This document shows positions 23,792 through 31,929 of a stretch of 64,000 nt of DNA, one piece after another; the stretch's first letter is position 1; each line of letters begins with the position of its first letter. The DNA is from Nocardia jiangxiensis NBRC 101359 (GTDB lineage Bacteria > Actinomycetota > Actinomycetes > Mycobacteriales > Mycobacteriaceae), in the NCBI RefSeq assembly GCF_000308615.1, contig NZ_BAGB01000025.1, positions 1 through 64,000 on the forward strand. Direction: 5' to 3'. A program made the translations under genes and the position numbers. The notes below the pieces were generated by a model, which saw only the letters and a program-made list of their open reading frames with translations, did no database searches and was not told the origin of the DNA.

Positions 23792-24673
23792 ACTGCCATA
23801 CATCCTGTGCACGCGCACGCACCCGTCCGAACAGATCGGTTCGCAGGACACCGGGCCGCAATGGTCTGGAGATGACCCGGTCGGTCGCAGCGCCACGCAC
23901 AATCCGGAAACAACCGCCGTCGTCTTCGATGATGTCCTGGCCCAGTACGGTGGCCAGGAGTTGCGCCCCCCTGCCGGTCGGCTCGTCGACGTCCGTCCAG
24001 CGCGGTCAGCATCGCGTGTCCGTCGCGGGCGCGGGAATTGATCAACTGTTCCCGTGCACTCTGATCGTCCCAATCGATCACCGGTTTGGCGGCGCTGGCG
24101 TAGTCGTCACGCTCGTGACAAGTCCCCGCAACGCAGAGGCCAGTTCGGCATCCGCGGCGGCGAGCACGCCGCGGATTGCTGACCGGACCAGGGTGATGGT
24201 GTCCATCGTGGCGACCGCGTCATACAACGGGGTCGAGTCCAGCACGCGGCGCCGGCCCGCCAACCCGGCTGCGCGAGCGACCTCGAGCACAGCGTCGAAG
24301 ATGCGGTTCGGCCGGTCCGAGCGGGCCAGCCGGGCACGCATGTCCACCAGCACCGTGTGCACGAAGCCTGGATAATCGAAATCCAGGCCACCAGCGGCGT
24401 ACTTCCAGCGCGCATCGAACGCGAAGCGTTCCACCGCTTCCCGATCCGAGAGCCCCTCGATACGCTGCAGCACCATCACCACTGCCACGATCGAGGGCGG
24501 CACCGACCGCCGCCCGGCGTCGGTGAACAGATCAGCGAACAACTCATCCGGCAACAACCGACCGCATTCACGGTGCAGCACACCGTAATCGAGTCTTCGG
24601 CCACCCGGCCCGCGCAGAACTCCACCGTCGACCGCAGCAGATCACCCTGGCTCGGCACACGCCCCGAGGTCAC
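23760..24673 (-). pseudogene. IS1182-family transposase remnant, several frameshifts
   Basis: The best-preserved part (24078-24581) reads VLQRIEGLSDREAVERFAFD, ARWKYAAGGLDFDYPGFVHT and RRVLDSTPLYDAVATMDTIT, the DUF772-type N-terminal half of IS1182-group transposases. The preceding residues (VPSQGDLLRSTVEFCAGRVA) are in another frame, and downstream pieces (SAREQLINSRARDGHAMLT; a block with AATDRVISRPL) lie in further frames. The catalytic C-terminus is not recoverable. No clear terminal inverted repeats were found. The copy is dead and sits directly downstream of the mce operon. Confidence 0.65.
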
Positions 24674-24756
24674 CCCAGCATTCTGCTCGAGACCAGCCGG
24701 TCACCGCACGAAGAACACCGGTCACCTAGAGGTATGGTCGGCAGCGGGACGTCGGC

Positions 24757-25593
24757 TTACCGCACATGGCGGTCGAGGAACTCGATCAACGCACCGCCGA
24801 ACATATCGTTGCGGTCGCCGGCGACCATGTGCGCGGCGCCGGCGACCTCGACGTACTCGGCAGTCGGGACGACCGCCTGGAAAGCGGCCACATTCTCCGC
24901 GCGTACGATTTCGCTGCGATCGCCGCGGACGAGCAGAATCGGCGCCCGCACATTTGCGAGGGCCTGCTCGAGTCTTTCTTCGCTGATATTTCGCGGGCTC
25001 GTTTCCTCGCCGAGCATTCGCGGATCCCAGTGCCAGTAATAGCGACCGTTATCTCTACGTCTCAGGTTCTTCTGCAGGCCGGTGGTGTTCGCGGGCCGTG
25101 GACGGTGCGGAAGATATCCGGCGACCACCTCGGCCGCATGCTCGACGGAGGTGAAGCCGTCCTGGTCGGCGAGCATGAAGGACATGATCGCCGCCTTACC
25201 GGCTTCGTTCGATCGGGGTACGACGTCGACCAGGACCAGCGCGGTGCAGTCGACGGCCGGCGACTCGCCGGCGGCAGTGATGCTGGCGAGTCCTCCGAGC
25301 GAGGCGCCGACGAGCGCCGCGGGCCGGGCCAGGCACTGCACGACCCGGCGGAGATCTTCCGCATAGGCATCCATGGAGTAATCGCCATCGGCGGCCCAAT
25401 CGCTGTCGCCGTGGCCGCGCAGGTCGAGCGACAGCACGAGGTATCCGGCGGCGGTCAGTGTGGTGGCCACACCGCCCCAGGCGGATCGGGTCTGACCTCC
25501 GCCATGGAGGAGTACCACTAGGGGGGCATCCCACCGGCCGGTGAGCTCCGCGGCCAATTCGACGCCGCCGACGCCGGTGAAACGGAGAGTCAT
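24757..25593 (-). CDS. Alpha/beta-hydrolase fold enzyme
   Basis: 278 residues from ATG 25593, chosen for ACAGGAG upstream; the open frame continues to 25677 without a signal. Landmarks: oxyanion-hole segment LVVLLHGGGQTRSAW, LSLDLRGHGDSDW, nucleophile elbow LVGASLGGLASI (Ser), an acid region LLVRGDRSEIV and catalytic His in VAGAAHMVAGDR. This is the esterase/lactonase/epoxide-hydrolase group. A lactone or ester made by the Baeyer-Villiger-type monooxygenase would be a natural substrate (inference). An excellent palindrome lies 80 bases upstream. Confidence 0.82.
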   Translation of the reverse strand: MTLRFTGVGGVELAAELTGRWDAPLVVLLHGGGQTRSAWGGVATTLTAAGYLVLSLDLRGHGDSDWAADGDYSMDAYAEDLRRVVQCLARPAALVGASLGGLASITAAGESPAVDCTALVLVDVVPRSNEAGKAAIMSFMLADQDGFTSVEHAAEVVAGYLPHRPRPANTTGLQKNLRRRDNGRYYWHWDPRMLGEETSPRNISEERLEQALANVRAPILLVRGDRSEIVRAENVAAFQAVVPTAEYVEVAGAAHMVAGDRNDMFGGALIEFLDRHVR

Positions 25594-25672
25594 TGCTTCG
25601 GCTCCTGTCGGTGTCGAGGACCCGGCTGTGCCGGATCGCCTGGGGCCGTAGTCTCCCCCAGCGTAGTTCGAA

Positions 25673-25693
25673 GCCAACCTAATATAGGTTAGC
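25673..25693. promoter_or_regulatory. Candidate regulon operator upstream of the alpha/beta-hydrolase
   Basis: Extended form of the motif: GCCAACC-TAATATA-GGTTAGC, with AACCTA/TAGGTT perfect around ATA. Centred about 90 bases before ATG 25593. Confidence 0.65.
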
Positions 25694-25852
25694 TAGTGAG
25701 TCAAAGTAACGGACTGCGCCAGCACGTCTCAGATCTGTGCGAGTGAGTGTCGTTGGTGCGCTGTGTATCTCGAATTCTCCCTCGTCGAGCCCGTGGGCGT
25801 CGATGAAATTATGCACAGAATTCGAGCTCGGATCGCGACTGTGGGCGGTGCC

Positions 25853-26110
25853 TCATCCGGCGAGATAGACGCTGACGGTCAGCCCGCCGGTGACCATGAG
25901 GTACACCTCGAACGCTGCGCGAAGGCCAATCGGGGCATCGCGCAACTCCATGAAGTGCAGTCCGACGAGGCGCACCTTCGCGAACGCGACGACGATGACC
26001 GCGAGCGAGGTGACCGCACCTCCCGTCTCGGTGCCGAGCGCCCACGAGAGCGCGGTCGCGGCGACGAGCAGAAGCCAGACGCAGACCCCGGCAATTCTGA
26101 GCGGGTTCAC
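25853..26110 (-). CDS. Cytochrome c oxidase subunit IV-type (NorF-like) membrane protein
   Basis: 85 residues from GTG 26110, whose first bases overlap the TGA of the upstream gene. Three helices are visible: IAGVCVWLLLVAATALSWAL, VTSLAVIVVAFAKVRLVGLH and AAFEVYLMVTGGLTVSVYLA. The FAKVRLVGLHFMELRDAP segment is typical of the prokaryotic COX4/NorF family. It always appears with a subunit III homologue, as here. With no subunit I or II nearby, a NorF-like accessory role in the membrane is more likely than a classical oxidase subunit. Confidence 0.75.
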   Translation of the reverse strand: MNPLRIAGVCVWLLLVAATALSWALGTETGGAVTSLAVIVVAFAKVRLVGLHFMELRDAPIGLRAAFEVYLMVTGGLTVSVYLAG

Positions 26111-26703
26111 CGGACGAGGTAGACGAGCGGGAAGATGACGATCCAGAGCAGGTCCACGAGGTGCCAGAAGCAGGCGCATCCCTCGGCGAACGATATCCCG
26201 AGCGGGCTGAGCCGATGTGCGCGCCGGGCGAGTGACCACAGAAAGATGAGTAAACCCAGGCCGAGCACCACATGAAACATGTGCAGGCCGGTCAGCAGAA
26301 AGTAGAACAGGAAGAAGTCATTTCCGGTCGGGGTGTGATGGTGCGCGATCGCGTGGTAGTACTCGAACGCCTTCACTATTGCGAATACGGCGCCGCACAT
26401 CATCGCGCCGAGTACCAGGCGTGGTGCCACCCGCGGGTCGGCCGCGCGGATCGCTCGCACCGCGAGTACGACCAGCAGCGAACTGGTGAGAAGGACAAGC
26501 GTGTTCACCGCGCCCGCATCGACGCTCAGTGCGCGTTGCGAGCGCGCGAAGAGGTCCGGATCCTTCGCGCGATATCCGAGGTAGACAACGAACACGAAGC
26601 CGAAGACGATCAGGTCGCCACCGATGAATACCCACACGCCCGCTTCCGCCGGCAGTCGGCGCTCCCGGCTGGTTCGTCCCCCGGATACGGCGGTGTCTCT
26701 CAT
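26107..26703 (-). CDS. Cytochrome c oxidase subunit III-type (NorE-like) membrane protein
   Basis: 198 residues from ATG 26703, which overlaps the stop of the upstream membrane-protein gene (ATGA). COX3 hallmarks: AGVWVFIGGDLIVFGFVFVV near the N-terminus, AFEYYHAIAHHHTP, FYFLLTGLHMFHVVLGLGLL and CACFWHLVDLLWIVIFPLVY. Five helices fit the short NorE/CyoC-type of subunit III. It is operonic with the COX4-like gene. Absence of subunits I/II in the window suggests an accessory or quinol/NO-related function. Confidence 0.82.
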   Translation of the reverse strand: MRDTAVSGGRTSRERRLPAEAGVWVFIGGDLIVFGFVFVVYLGYRAKDPDLFARSQRALSVDAGAVNTLVLLTSSLLVVLAVRAIRAADPRVAPRLVLGAMMCGAVFAIVKAFEYYHAIAHHHTPTGNDFFLFYFLLTGLHMFHVVLGLGLLIFLWSLARRAHRLSPLGISFAEGCACFWHLVDLLWIVIFPLVYLVR

Positions 26704-27467
26704 TCGATGAACAGGCCCGGGCGCGTGCGGGTCCCGGTCGGCTGGGGGCTGTCCGCCTCGGTGCTTTCTGCGCTTGGCGTGAGGGCTTGAATGGAGATCG
26801 CGCGCAGCGTGACCACGGTGGTGCCGATGAGCCATACGAAGAAGGCGACCAGCGATAGCCACCAGGAGAAGAGCCCGTTCCAGGCCAGCGGACCATGGGT
26901 GAAGAAGACATCGAGACACGCCGGGCAGTACAGCAGCCCACACCAGAGGCAGAAGAAGCCGTACCAGCGCGGGAAGATCGGGACGGTGCGACGGTCGGAC
27001 AGGACCGCGACGCCGATGACGATGTTCTGGACGAAGATCGCGTAGATGATTCCGGTGAACGGGAGCCAGCCCATGTCATTCAGCATCTGGATCGACTCGT
27101 CGGAGCGCTGCGGGCGGTATGCCGCGACCTCGAAATAATAGAGGGCGGGGATGAATGCCACGGGAAGTGTGGCGCCGAGTCCGAGCTGAGCGTAGGTGAG
27201 CGGTGAGTGCCGGCCCTCGATGCGCTCGAGTTGCACAGAGATCGCGGCGACGAAGGGAACCCAGAAGACCAGGCCGAACATGCTCAGGACCATGCCGAGA
27301 CGAATGGCGTTCGCATGGCCGCGGTAAAATCCCGCGACCTGCGCGGCGCTCCTGGCCGGATCGGGTGGCGGGATATACCGTGCGACCACGCCGTACCCTA
27401 TGAAGAACAAGAGTGCGAAAAGCGGACCGCTCCAGACGCACAGCCGCTGAGACCAGGTGTTGTGCAT
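26700..27467 (-). CDS. Multi-pass membrane protein, first gene of the COX3/COX4 trio
   Basis: 255 residues from ATG 27467 (CAGGAG upstream; an earlier in-frame start at 27488 lacks a signal). About six hydrophobic helices include LCVWSGPLFALLFFIGYGVV, LGMVLSMFGLVFWVPFVAAI, TGIIYAIFVQNIVIGVAVL and FSWWLSLVAFFVWLIGTTVV. A CLWCGLLYCPACLD segment carries four Cys in the fourth or fifth helix. The family is not recognised with certainty. Its overlap with the COX3-like gene implies joint function. Confidence 0.65.
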   Translation of the reverse strand: MHNTWSQRLCVWSGPLFALLFFIGYGVVARYIPPPDPARSAAQVAGFYRGHANAIRLGMVLSMFGLVFWVPFVAAISVQLERIEGRHSPLTYAQLGLGATLPVAFIPALYYFEVAAYRPQRSDESIQMLNDMGWLPFTGIIYAIFVQNIVIGVAVLSDRRTVPIFPRWYGFFCLWCGLLYCPACLDVFFTHGPLAWNGLFSWWLSLVAFFVWLIGTTVVTLRAISIQALTPSAESTEADSPQPTGTRTRPGLFIE

Positions 27468-27542
27468 ATTGACTCCTGTGCGAATCATTCATGAGTGAAC
27501 CAAAACCGCTGGAATCGAGGTGACCGAGCTGGTTCGGCCAGG

Positions 27543-27764
27543 TCACGGCCCGAGGAATAATCGTTCGCACGGCAGGCGTTCCAGTAGCCGACGTTCCTCG
27601 GTGGTGTGGCGCATGAATTCGATTGTGCACCAACGCATCCGGCTCCAGTCGTCGATCAGGTTGCGCGCCGCGACAGCATTGACCGTGTAGTCGAAGATCG
27701 TGCCCCCCAGCCATATCCGCAGGTGGACATCATCTCCGGGTGGGAACCATGTCTCGGAGGTCAT
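27543..27764 (-). CDS. 73-residue hypothetical protein
   Basis: It encodes TSETWFPPGDDVHLRIWLGG, then a segment FDYTVNAVAARNLIDDWSRM and a basic C-terminus. The composition is that of a small soluble protein, and it sits 75 bases upstream of the membrane trio on the same strand, so it may be the first gene of that unit. The ribosome binding site is weak. No family assigned. Confidence 0.45.
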   Translation of the reverse strand: MTSETWFPPGDDVHLRIWLGGTIFDYTVNAVAARNLIDDWSRMRWCTIEFMRHTTEERRLLERLPCERLFLGP

Positions 27765-27901
27765 GGTTCATGGTCTTTTCGGGCAGCGCCGAATGAGCAC
27801 CTCTGGCTCACCAGCAGGAATTTCACCGGTAGACCACCAAGCGGGAACGCGGTGATCGTCCAACGCCGCCTGCACATCACACCAACCTTCCGGGCGAAGC
27901 A

Positions 27902-28705
27902 TTAGCGGCCGGTCCAAATCGGCGTCCGCTTTTCGGCGAACGCGCGAGGCCCTTCCCGGGCATCATCTGATTGTCGAAGCGCCGAATACTCCATTTCGGT
28001 GAGCTTCCAGTCCGCGGACTCGGCGCTGGACAGGCCGTCGATGATATGCCGGGCGATCCGCTTACTCGCTTGAACCGCGAGTGGCGCGTTGGCGCCGATC
28101 GTGCGCGCTAGCTCGAGCGCGCGTTCGAGGACCTCACCTGGTGGCACAACGTAATTCACCAGACCGAGCTCGAGGGCGCGCTGCGCCGAAATGGGCTCGC
28201 CCGTGCAGATCAGCTCGAGCGCGACCTTCTGGGGGATCTGGCGAGGCAGGCGGAACAGCCCGCCGGCGCCGGCGATCATGCCGCGCCGCACTTCCGGTAG
28301 TCCCAGCGCGGCCTCGCTGGAGATGACAGCGATATCACTCGCCAGCACGAGCTCGGTGCCACCGCCGAGCGCCGCGCCATTGACCGCGGCGATGGTGGGC
28401 TTGGAAATGTAGTGCGAGACGTATCCGGCGAATCCCCACGCTGCCCGTGGTCCTTCGGTAGGGACGATGATCTCTCCGCGGGCGATGGCCTTGAGGTCTG
28501 CTCCGGCGCAGAACGCCTTGTCGCCAGTGCCGGTAAGGACGATCACCCGAATGTCGGGATCGATGTCCGCGGCTTCCATCGCATCGCCGATCGCCTGATT
28601 AACGGCTGCATCGACGGCATTGCGCGCGGCGGGGCGGTTGATCGTGATCACCAGAGTGTGCTGATCGCGGGTCACGGTAACCGAGTCGGAGGTGAGGCTG
28701 GACAA
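27902..28705 (-). CDS. Enoyl-CoA hydratase/isomerase (crotonase) family protein
   Basis: 267 residues from TTG 28705 (no better start fits the family's N-terminus). Crotonase features: INRPAARNAVDAAV, AFCAGADLKAIA (oxyanion hole), KPTIAAVNGAALGGGTELVL and LGLPEVRRGMIAGAGGLFRL. A catalytic Glu at the LPEV position is present. It hydrates 2-enoyl-CoA or isomerises double bonds in beta-oxidation. It is the last gene of a minus-strand run 33360 to 27902 containing SDR, thiolase and thiolase-like genes. Confidence 0.85.
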   Translation of the reverse strand: MSSLTSDSVTVTRDQHTLVITINRPAARNAVDAAVNQAIGDAMEAADIDPDIRVIVLTGTGDKAFCAGADLKAIARGEIIVPTEGPRAAWGFAGYVSHYISKPTIAAVNGAALGGGTELVLASDIAVISSEAALGLPEVRRGMIAGAGGLFRLPRQIPQKVALELICTGEPISAQRALELGLVNYVVPPGEVLERALELARTIGANAPLAVQASKRIARHIIDGLSSAESADWKLTEMEYSALRQSDDAREGPRAFAEKRTPIWTGR

Positions 28706-28743
28706 CGTAATTCCAATCGCAGGTGTTCGCGGGATGTCTTCGG

Positions 28744-29514
28744 CTACTTGAGCCCGAAACGCTGGGCGCCGTCGATGCGGATGGTTTCGCCGTTGATGTA
28801 GTCGTTTCCGATCAGGAAGGACACAAGATCGGCGTACTCACTGGGTCGGCCCATCCGCTTAGGGAAGGGAACCGCACGGCCCCACGTCTGCTCGGCCTGC
28901 TCCTCGTCGAGCTGGAATGCCGGCGTGAAGAACGTTCCGGGGGCGATCGTCACGACGCGGACACCCACCGCGGAAAGGTCGCGCGCCGCGACCAGCCCCA
29001 GACCGACCACGCCGCCTTTGGCCGCGCTGTAGTCGGACTGTCCCACTTGACCTTCGAACGCCGCGATGCTGGCCGTATCGACGACAAGGCCGCGCACCCC
29101 GGACTCGAGCGGCTCGAGAGCAGCCATCGCGGCGGCGGACTGGCGCAGGACGTTGAACGTGCCCGAGAGGTAGATCGCGATGGTTCGGTCGAAGAGTTCC
29201 TGCGGCATCGGGGCGCCGTCCCTGCTCAGGATGCGTTGCTGGGCAACGGGTCCGCCGTGCGCGTTGACGGTCACCCGGAGCTCACCGAGCTCGGCCGCAG
29301 CGGCGATGGCGGCGGCGACGGATGCGTCATCGGTCACGTCGGTCCGGACGAAGGTCGCGGCGTTTCCCAGATCGGCGGCGAGCTTCTCGCCCTTCTCCTG
29401 TGCGAGGTCGGCGATGACCACCCGGGCGCCGTCCGCCACGAGGCGCCGGACTGTTGCTTCGCCGAGACCGCCCGCACCGCCGGTGACGATTGCGGCCTTA
29501 CCGCTGATATCCAC
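28744..29514 (-). CDS. SDR family 3-hydroxyacyl-CoA dehydrogenase-like protein
   Basis: 256 residues. Classical short-chain dehydrogenase: NAD motif TGGAGGLG (residues 12-19), Asp in VVIADLAQ, NAHGG, catalytic Ser in VVDTASIAAF and YSAAK. The sequence with GQVGQSDYSAAKGGVVGLGL, then PGTFFTPAF and a C-terminal FPKRMGRPSEYA, resembles type II 3-hydroxyacyl-CoA dehydrogenases (HSD17B10-like). It would oxidise the 3-hydroxyacyl-CoA made by the crotonase next to it and feed the thiolase upstream. Confidence 0.85.
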   Translation of the reverse strand: MDISGKAAIVTGGAGGLGEATVRRLVADGARVVIADLAQEKGEKLAADLGNAATFVRTDVTDDASVAAAIAAAAELGELRVTVNAHGGPVAQQRILSRDGAPMPQELFDRTIAIYLSGTFNVLRQSAAAMAALEPLESGVRGLVVDTASIAAFEGQVGQSDYSAAKGGVVGLGLVAARDLSAVGVRVVTIAPGTFFTPAFQLDEEQAEQTWGRAVPFPKRMGRPSEYADLVSFLIGNDYINGETIRIDGAQRFGLK

Positions 29515-29535
29515 TGCGTTTCTCCTATGTCCTGG

Positions 29536-30681
29536 TCAAAGTAGTTCGAAGATCGTCGCGTTCGCCTGGCCGCCGCCCTCACACATCGATTGCAGGCCGT
29601 AGCGAATGCCGTTGTCCCGCATGTGGTGCAGCAAGGTGGTGGCCAGTCGCGCACCCGAACCGCCCGCGGGATGACCGAGCGCGATGGCGCCGCCGAGCGG
29701 GTTCAGCACAGCGTGATCGGCTGCCAGGTCGCTGGCCCAGGCGAGCGGCACCGGGGCGAACGCTTCATTGATTTCGAAGGCGCCGATGTCTCGGAGCCTG
29801 AGGCCACTTATTTTGAGCGCCTTCTGGGTGGCGGGTATCGGTCCGGTCAACATGATCATCGGGTCGGAGCCGGTGACCACCGCTGTGTGTATCCGTGCCA
29901 TGGGGCGCAGACCGTGCTTGCGGGCAAGGTCACTGGTGGTGAGGAGCAGCGCCGCGGCGCCGTCGGAGATTTGAGACGAGTTGCCGGCGTGGATCACTCC
30001 GTCCTCGACGAATGCCGGCGTGAGCTTGGCGAGGGTCTCGAGAGTCCCGCCGCGGCGGATGCCCTCGTCGCGTTCGACGACACCGTCCGGGGTCTCGGCC
30101 GCAACGATCTGAGCATCGAACGCCCCGGAATCCTGGGCCGCGGCCGCGCGCGCATGTGACCGCAACGAGTACTCGTCGAGCTGCGTGCGACTCAGATCCC
30201 AGGTGCGCGCGACGGTTTCGGCGCCGACGCCCTGGTGCGCGGTGCGCCCGTACCGGCTCTGCCAGCCCTGTCCGGCATAAGGGTCTCCGCCGAGGGTGAA
30301 GGCGAGTCCCATGGTGATTCGTGACATGGACTCGACACCGCCGGCCACCGCGAAGTCGTATTGGCCGGCGATGACGCCGGCAGCGGCGAAGTGGATGGCC
30401 TGCTGGGACGAACCACATTGGCGGTCGATCGTCACTCCGGGGACGTGCTCGGGCCAGCCCGCGGACAGCAGGGCGGTGCGGGCGATGTCACCGGTCTGCT
30501 CGCCGACCTGACCCACGCATCCCCAGACGACGTCGCTGACGAATGCCGGATCGAGGCCGGTCCGCTCCGTCAGCGCACGCAGCGTCACCGCGCTCAGATC
30601 GGCGGGGTGGACGTGTGCAAGTCCGCCATTCCTGCGTCCGACCGGTGTTCGAACTGCATCGATGACAACAGCATCAGGCAT
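29536..30681 (-). CDS. Acetyl-CoA acyltransferase (thiolase)
   Basis: 381 residues from ATG 30681, with GGAGG six bases upstream; the longer open frame is not supported. Complete thiolase catalytic set: nucleophile Cys in DRQCGSSQQAIHF (about residue 88), the NEAFAPVPLAW block, His in GGAIALGHPAGGSGA and the acid/base Cys in MCEGGGQANA. It cleaves 3-ketoacyl-CoA with CoA. It forms a beta-oxidation unit with the SDR and crotonase genes downstream. Confidence 0.9.
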   Translation of the reverse strand: MPDAVVIDAVRTPVGRRNGGLAHVHPADLSAVTLRALTERTGLDPAFVSDVVWGCVGQVGEQTGDIARTALLSAGWPEHVPGVTIDRQCGSSQQAIHFAAAGVIAGQYDFAVAGGVESMSRITMGLAFTLGGDPYAGQGWQSRYGRTAHQGVGAETVARTWDLSRTQLDEYSLRSHARAAAAQDSGAFDAQIVAAETPDGVVERDEGIRRGGTLETLAKLTPAFVEDGVIHAGNSSQISDGAAALLLTTSDLARKHGLRPMARIHTAVVTGSDPMIMLTGPIPATQKALKISGLRLRDIGAFEINEAFAPVPLAWASDLAADHAVLNPLGGAIALGHPAGGSGARLATTLLHHMRDNGIRYGLQSMCEGGGQANATIFELL

Positions 30682-30716
30682 TGGGTTGCCTCCGTGGGGC
30701 GGGATCGTGTGAGAGG

Positions 30717-31928
30717 TCAGGAGTTGGGTTCGGTGCCGACCAGCGACACGAAGGAAACACATTCGCCCGGGCCGCCGCCCAGGTTGTGGGTGAGACCGAT
30801 CGTCTTGCCCGCGGCCGTCGTGCCGATGCGCCGGTCCTGCGGCGCCTCGCCGCGCAGTTGGAGCCAGCATTCGAACAGCATCCGGAGCCCGCTGGCGCCG
30901 ACCGGGTGACCGAAGGCCTTCAAACCGCCGTCGGGGTTGACCGGCAGGTCCCCGTCGAGATCGAATGCGCCGTCGAGCACGGCCTTCCACGCGGTGCCGC
31001 GCTCGGCGAATCCGAGATCCTCCATCAAGACCAGTTCGGTGACGGTGAAACAGTCGTGCACTTCGGCCATGGCGATCTCGGCGCGGGGGTCCCGGATGCC
31101 CGCTTCCTTATAGGCGTTGCGCGCCGAGCTGACGACCTCCGGGAACGAGGTGAAGTCGTATGCGGGATCGACGTTGCCGTCCGCGGCGCCGGATACGAAG
31201 GACAGTGCCTTGACATAGAGAGGTTTGTCGATGTAAAAATGCGCGTCCTCGGCCCGGACCACGATCGCGGCCGCGGCGCCGTCCGAGACCCCCGAGCAGT
31301 CGAACACGCCGAGCTGGCCGGCCACCAGCGGCGAGCGGGAGATGGTCTCGGTGGAGACCTCTTTTCGAAACTGCGCTCGGGAGTTGCGGGCGCCATTGTG
31401 ATGGTTCTTCCACGCGATACGGGTCAGGACGTCCTTGAGTTCGCCCGAATCCACGCCGTACTTCTCAGCGTAGGCGGGACCGAGGAGGCTGAAATTCGCG
31501 GGGGCAGTGGTGGTTCCGAGTGTGCCGCCGGTGCCGTCGGAGGGGATCGAGTGTCTCAGCAGGCCCGAGAATCCCGAGTCCTTGAGCTTTTCCACACCGA
31601 CCGCCATCGCCATGTCGTATGCGCCGCTCGCGACGGCATAGCAAGCGTTTCGCAGCGCCTCCGAGCCGGTCGCGCACATGTTCTCGACGCGGCTGACCGG
31701 CTTGTCGCGAAGACGCAACGGCCGGCTGAGGGTGAGGCCGGATACGCCGGACATATAGGTGCCCAGCCAGAACGCGTCGACGTCAGCCAGGGCGACCCCA
31801 GCGCTGGCCGTGGTCGAGGTGACAGCTTCGATCAGCATGTCGTCGGCCGAGCGATCCCAGTGTTCTCCGAAGTTGGTGCAGCCCATGCCGATAATGGCGA
31901 CCCGGTCGCAGATGCCGTGTGCAGGCAT
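30717..31928 (-). CDS. SCP2/Ltp-type thiolase
   Basis: 403 residues. It resembles the SCP-x thiolase (lipid-transfer protein) group: RVAIIGMGCTNFGEHWDRSA at the start, ENMCATGSEALRNACYAVAS with a candidate nucleophile Cys, VHDCFTVTELVLMEDLGF, and FGHPVGASGLRMLFECWLQL with the His. The end, LGGGPGECVSFVSLVG, retains a Cys. It starts one base after the stop of the DUF35-fused gene, the usual thiolase plus OB-fold pairing. Likely substrates are branched or side-chain 3-ketoacyl-CoAs. Confidence 0.85.
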   Translation of the reverse strand: MPAHGICDRVAIIGMGCTNFGEHWDRSADDMLIEAVTSTTASAGVALADVDAFWLGTYMSGVSGLTLSRPLRLRDKPVSRVENMCATGSEALRNACYAVASGAYDMAMAVGVEKLKDSGFSGLLRHSIPSDGTGGTLGTTTAPANFSLLGPAYAEKYGVDSGELKDVLTRIAWKNHHNGARNSRAQFRKEVSTETISRSPLVAGQLGVFDCSGVSDGAAAAIVVRAEDAHFYIDKPLYVKALSFVSGAADGNVDPAYDFTSFPEVVSSARNAYKEAGIRDPRAEIAMAEVHDCFTVTELVLMEDLGFAERGTAWKAVLDGAFDLDGDLPVNPDGGLKAFGHPVGASGLRMLFECWLQLRGEAPQDRRIGTTAAGKTIGLTHNLGGGPGECVSFVSLVGTEPNS

Positions 31929-31929
31929 G

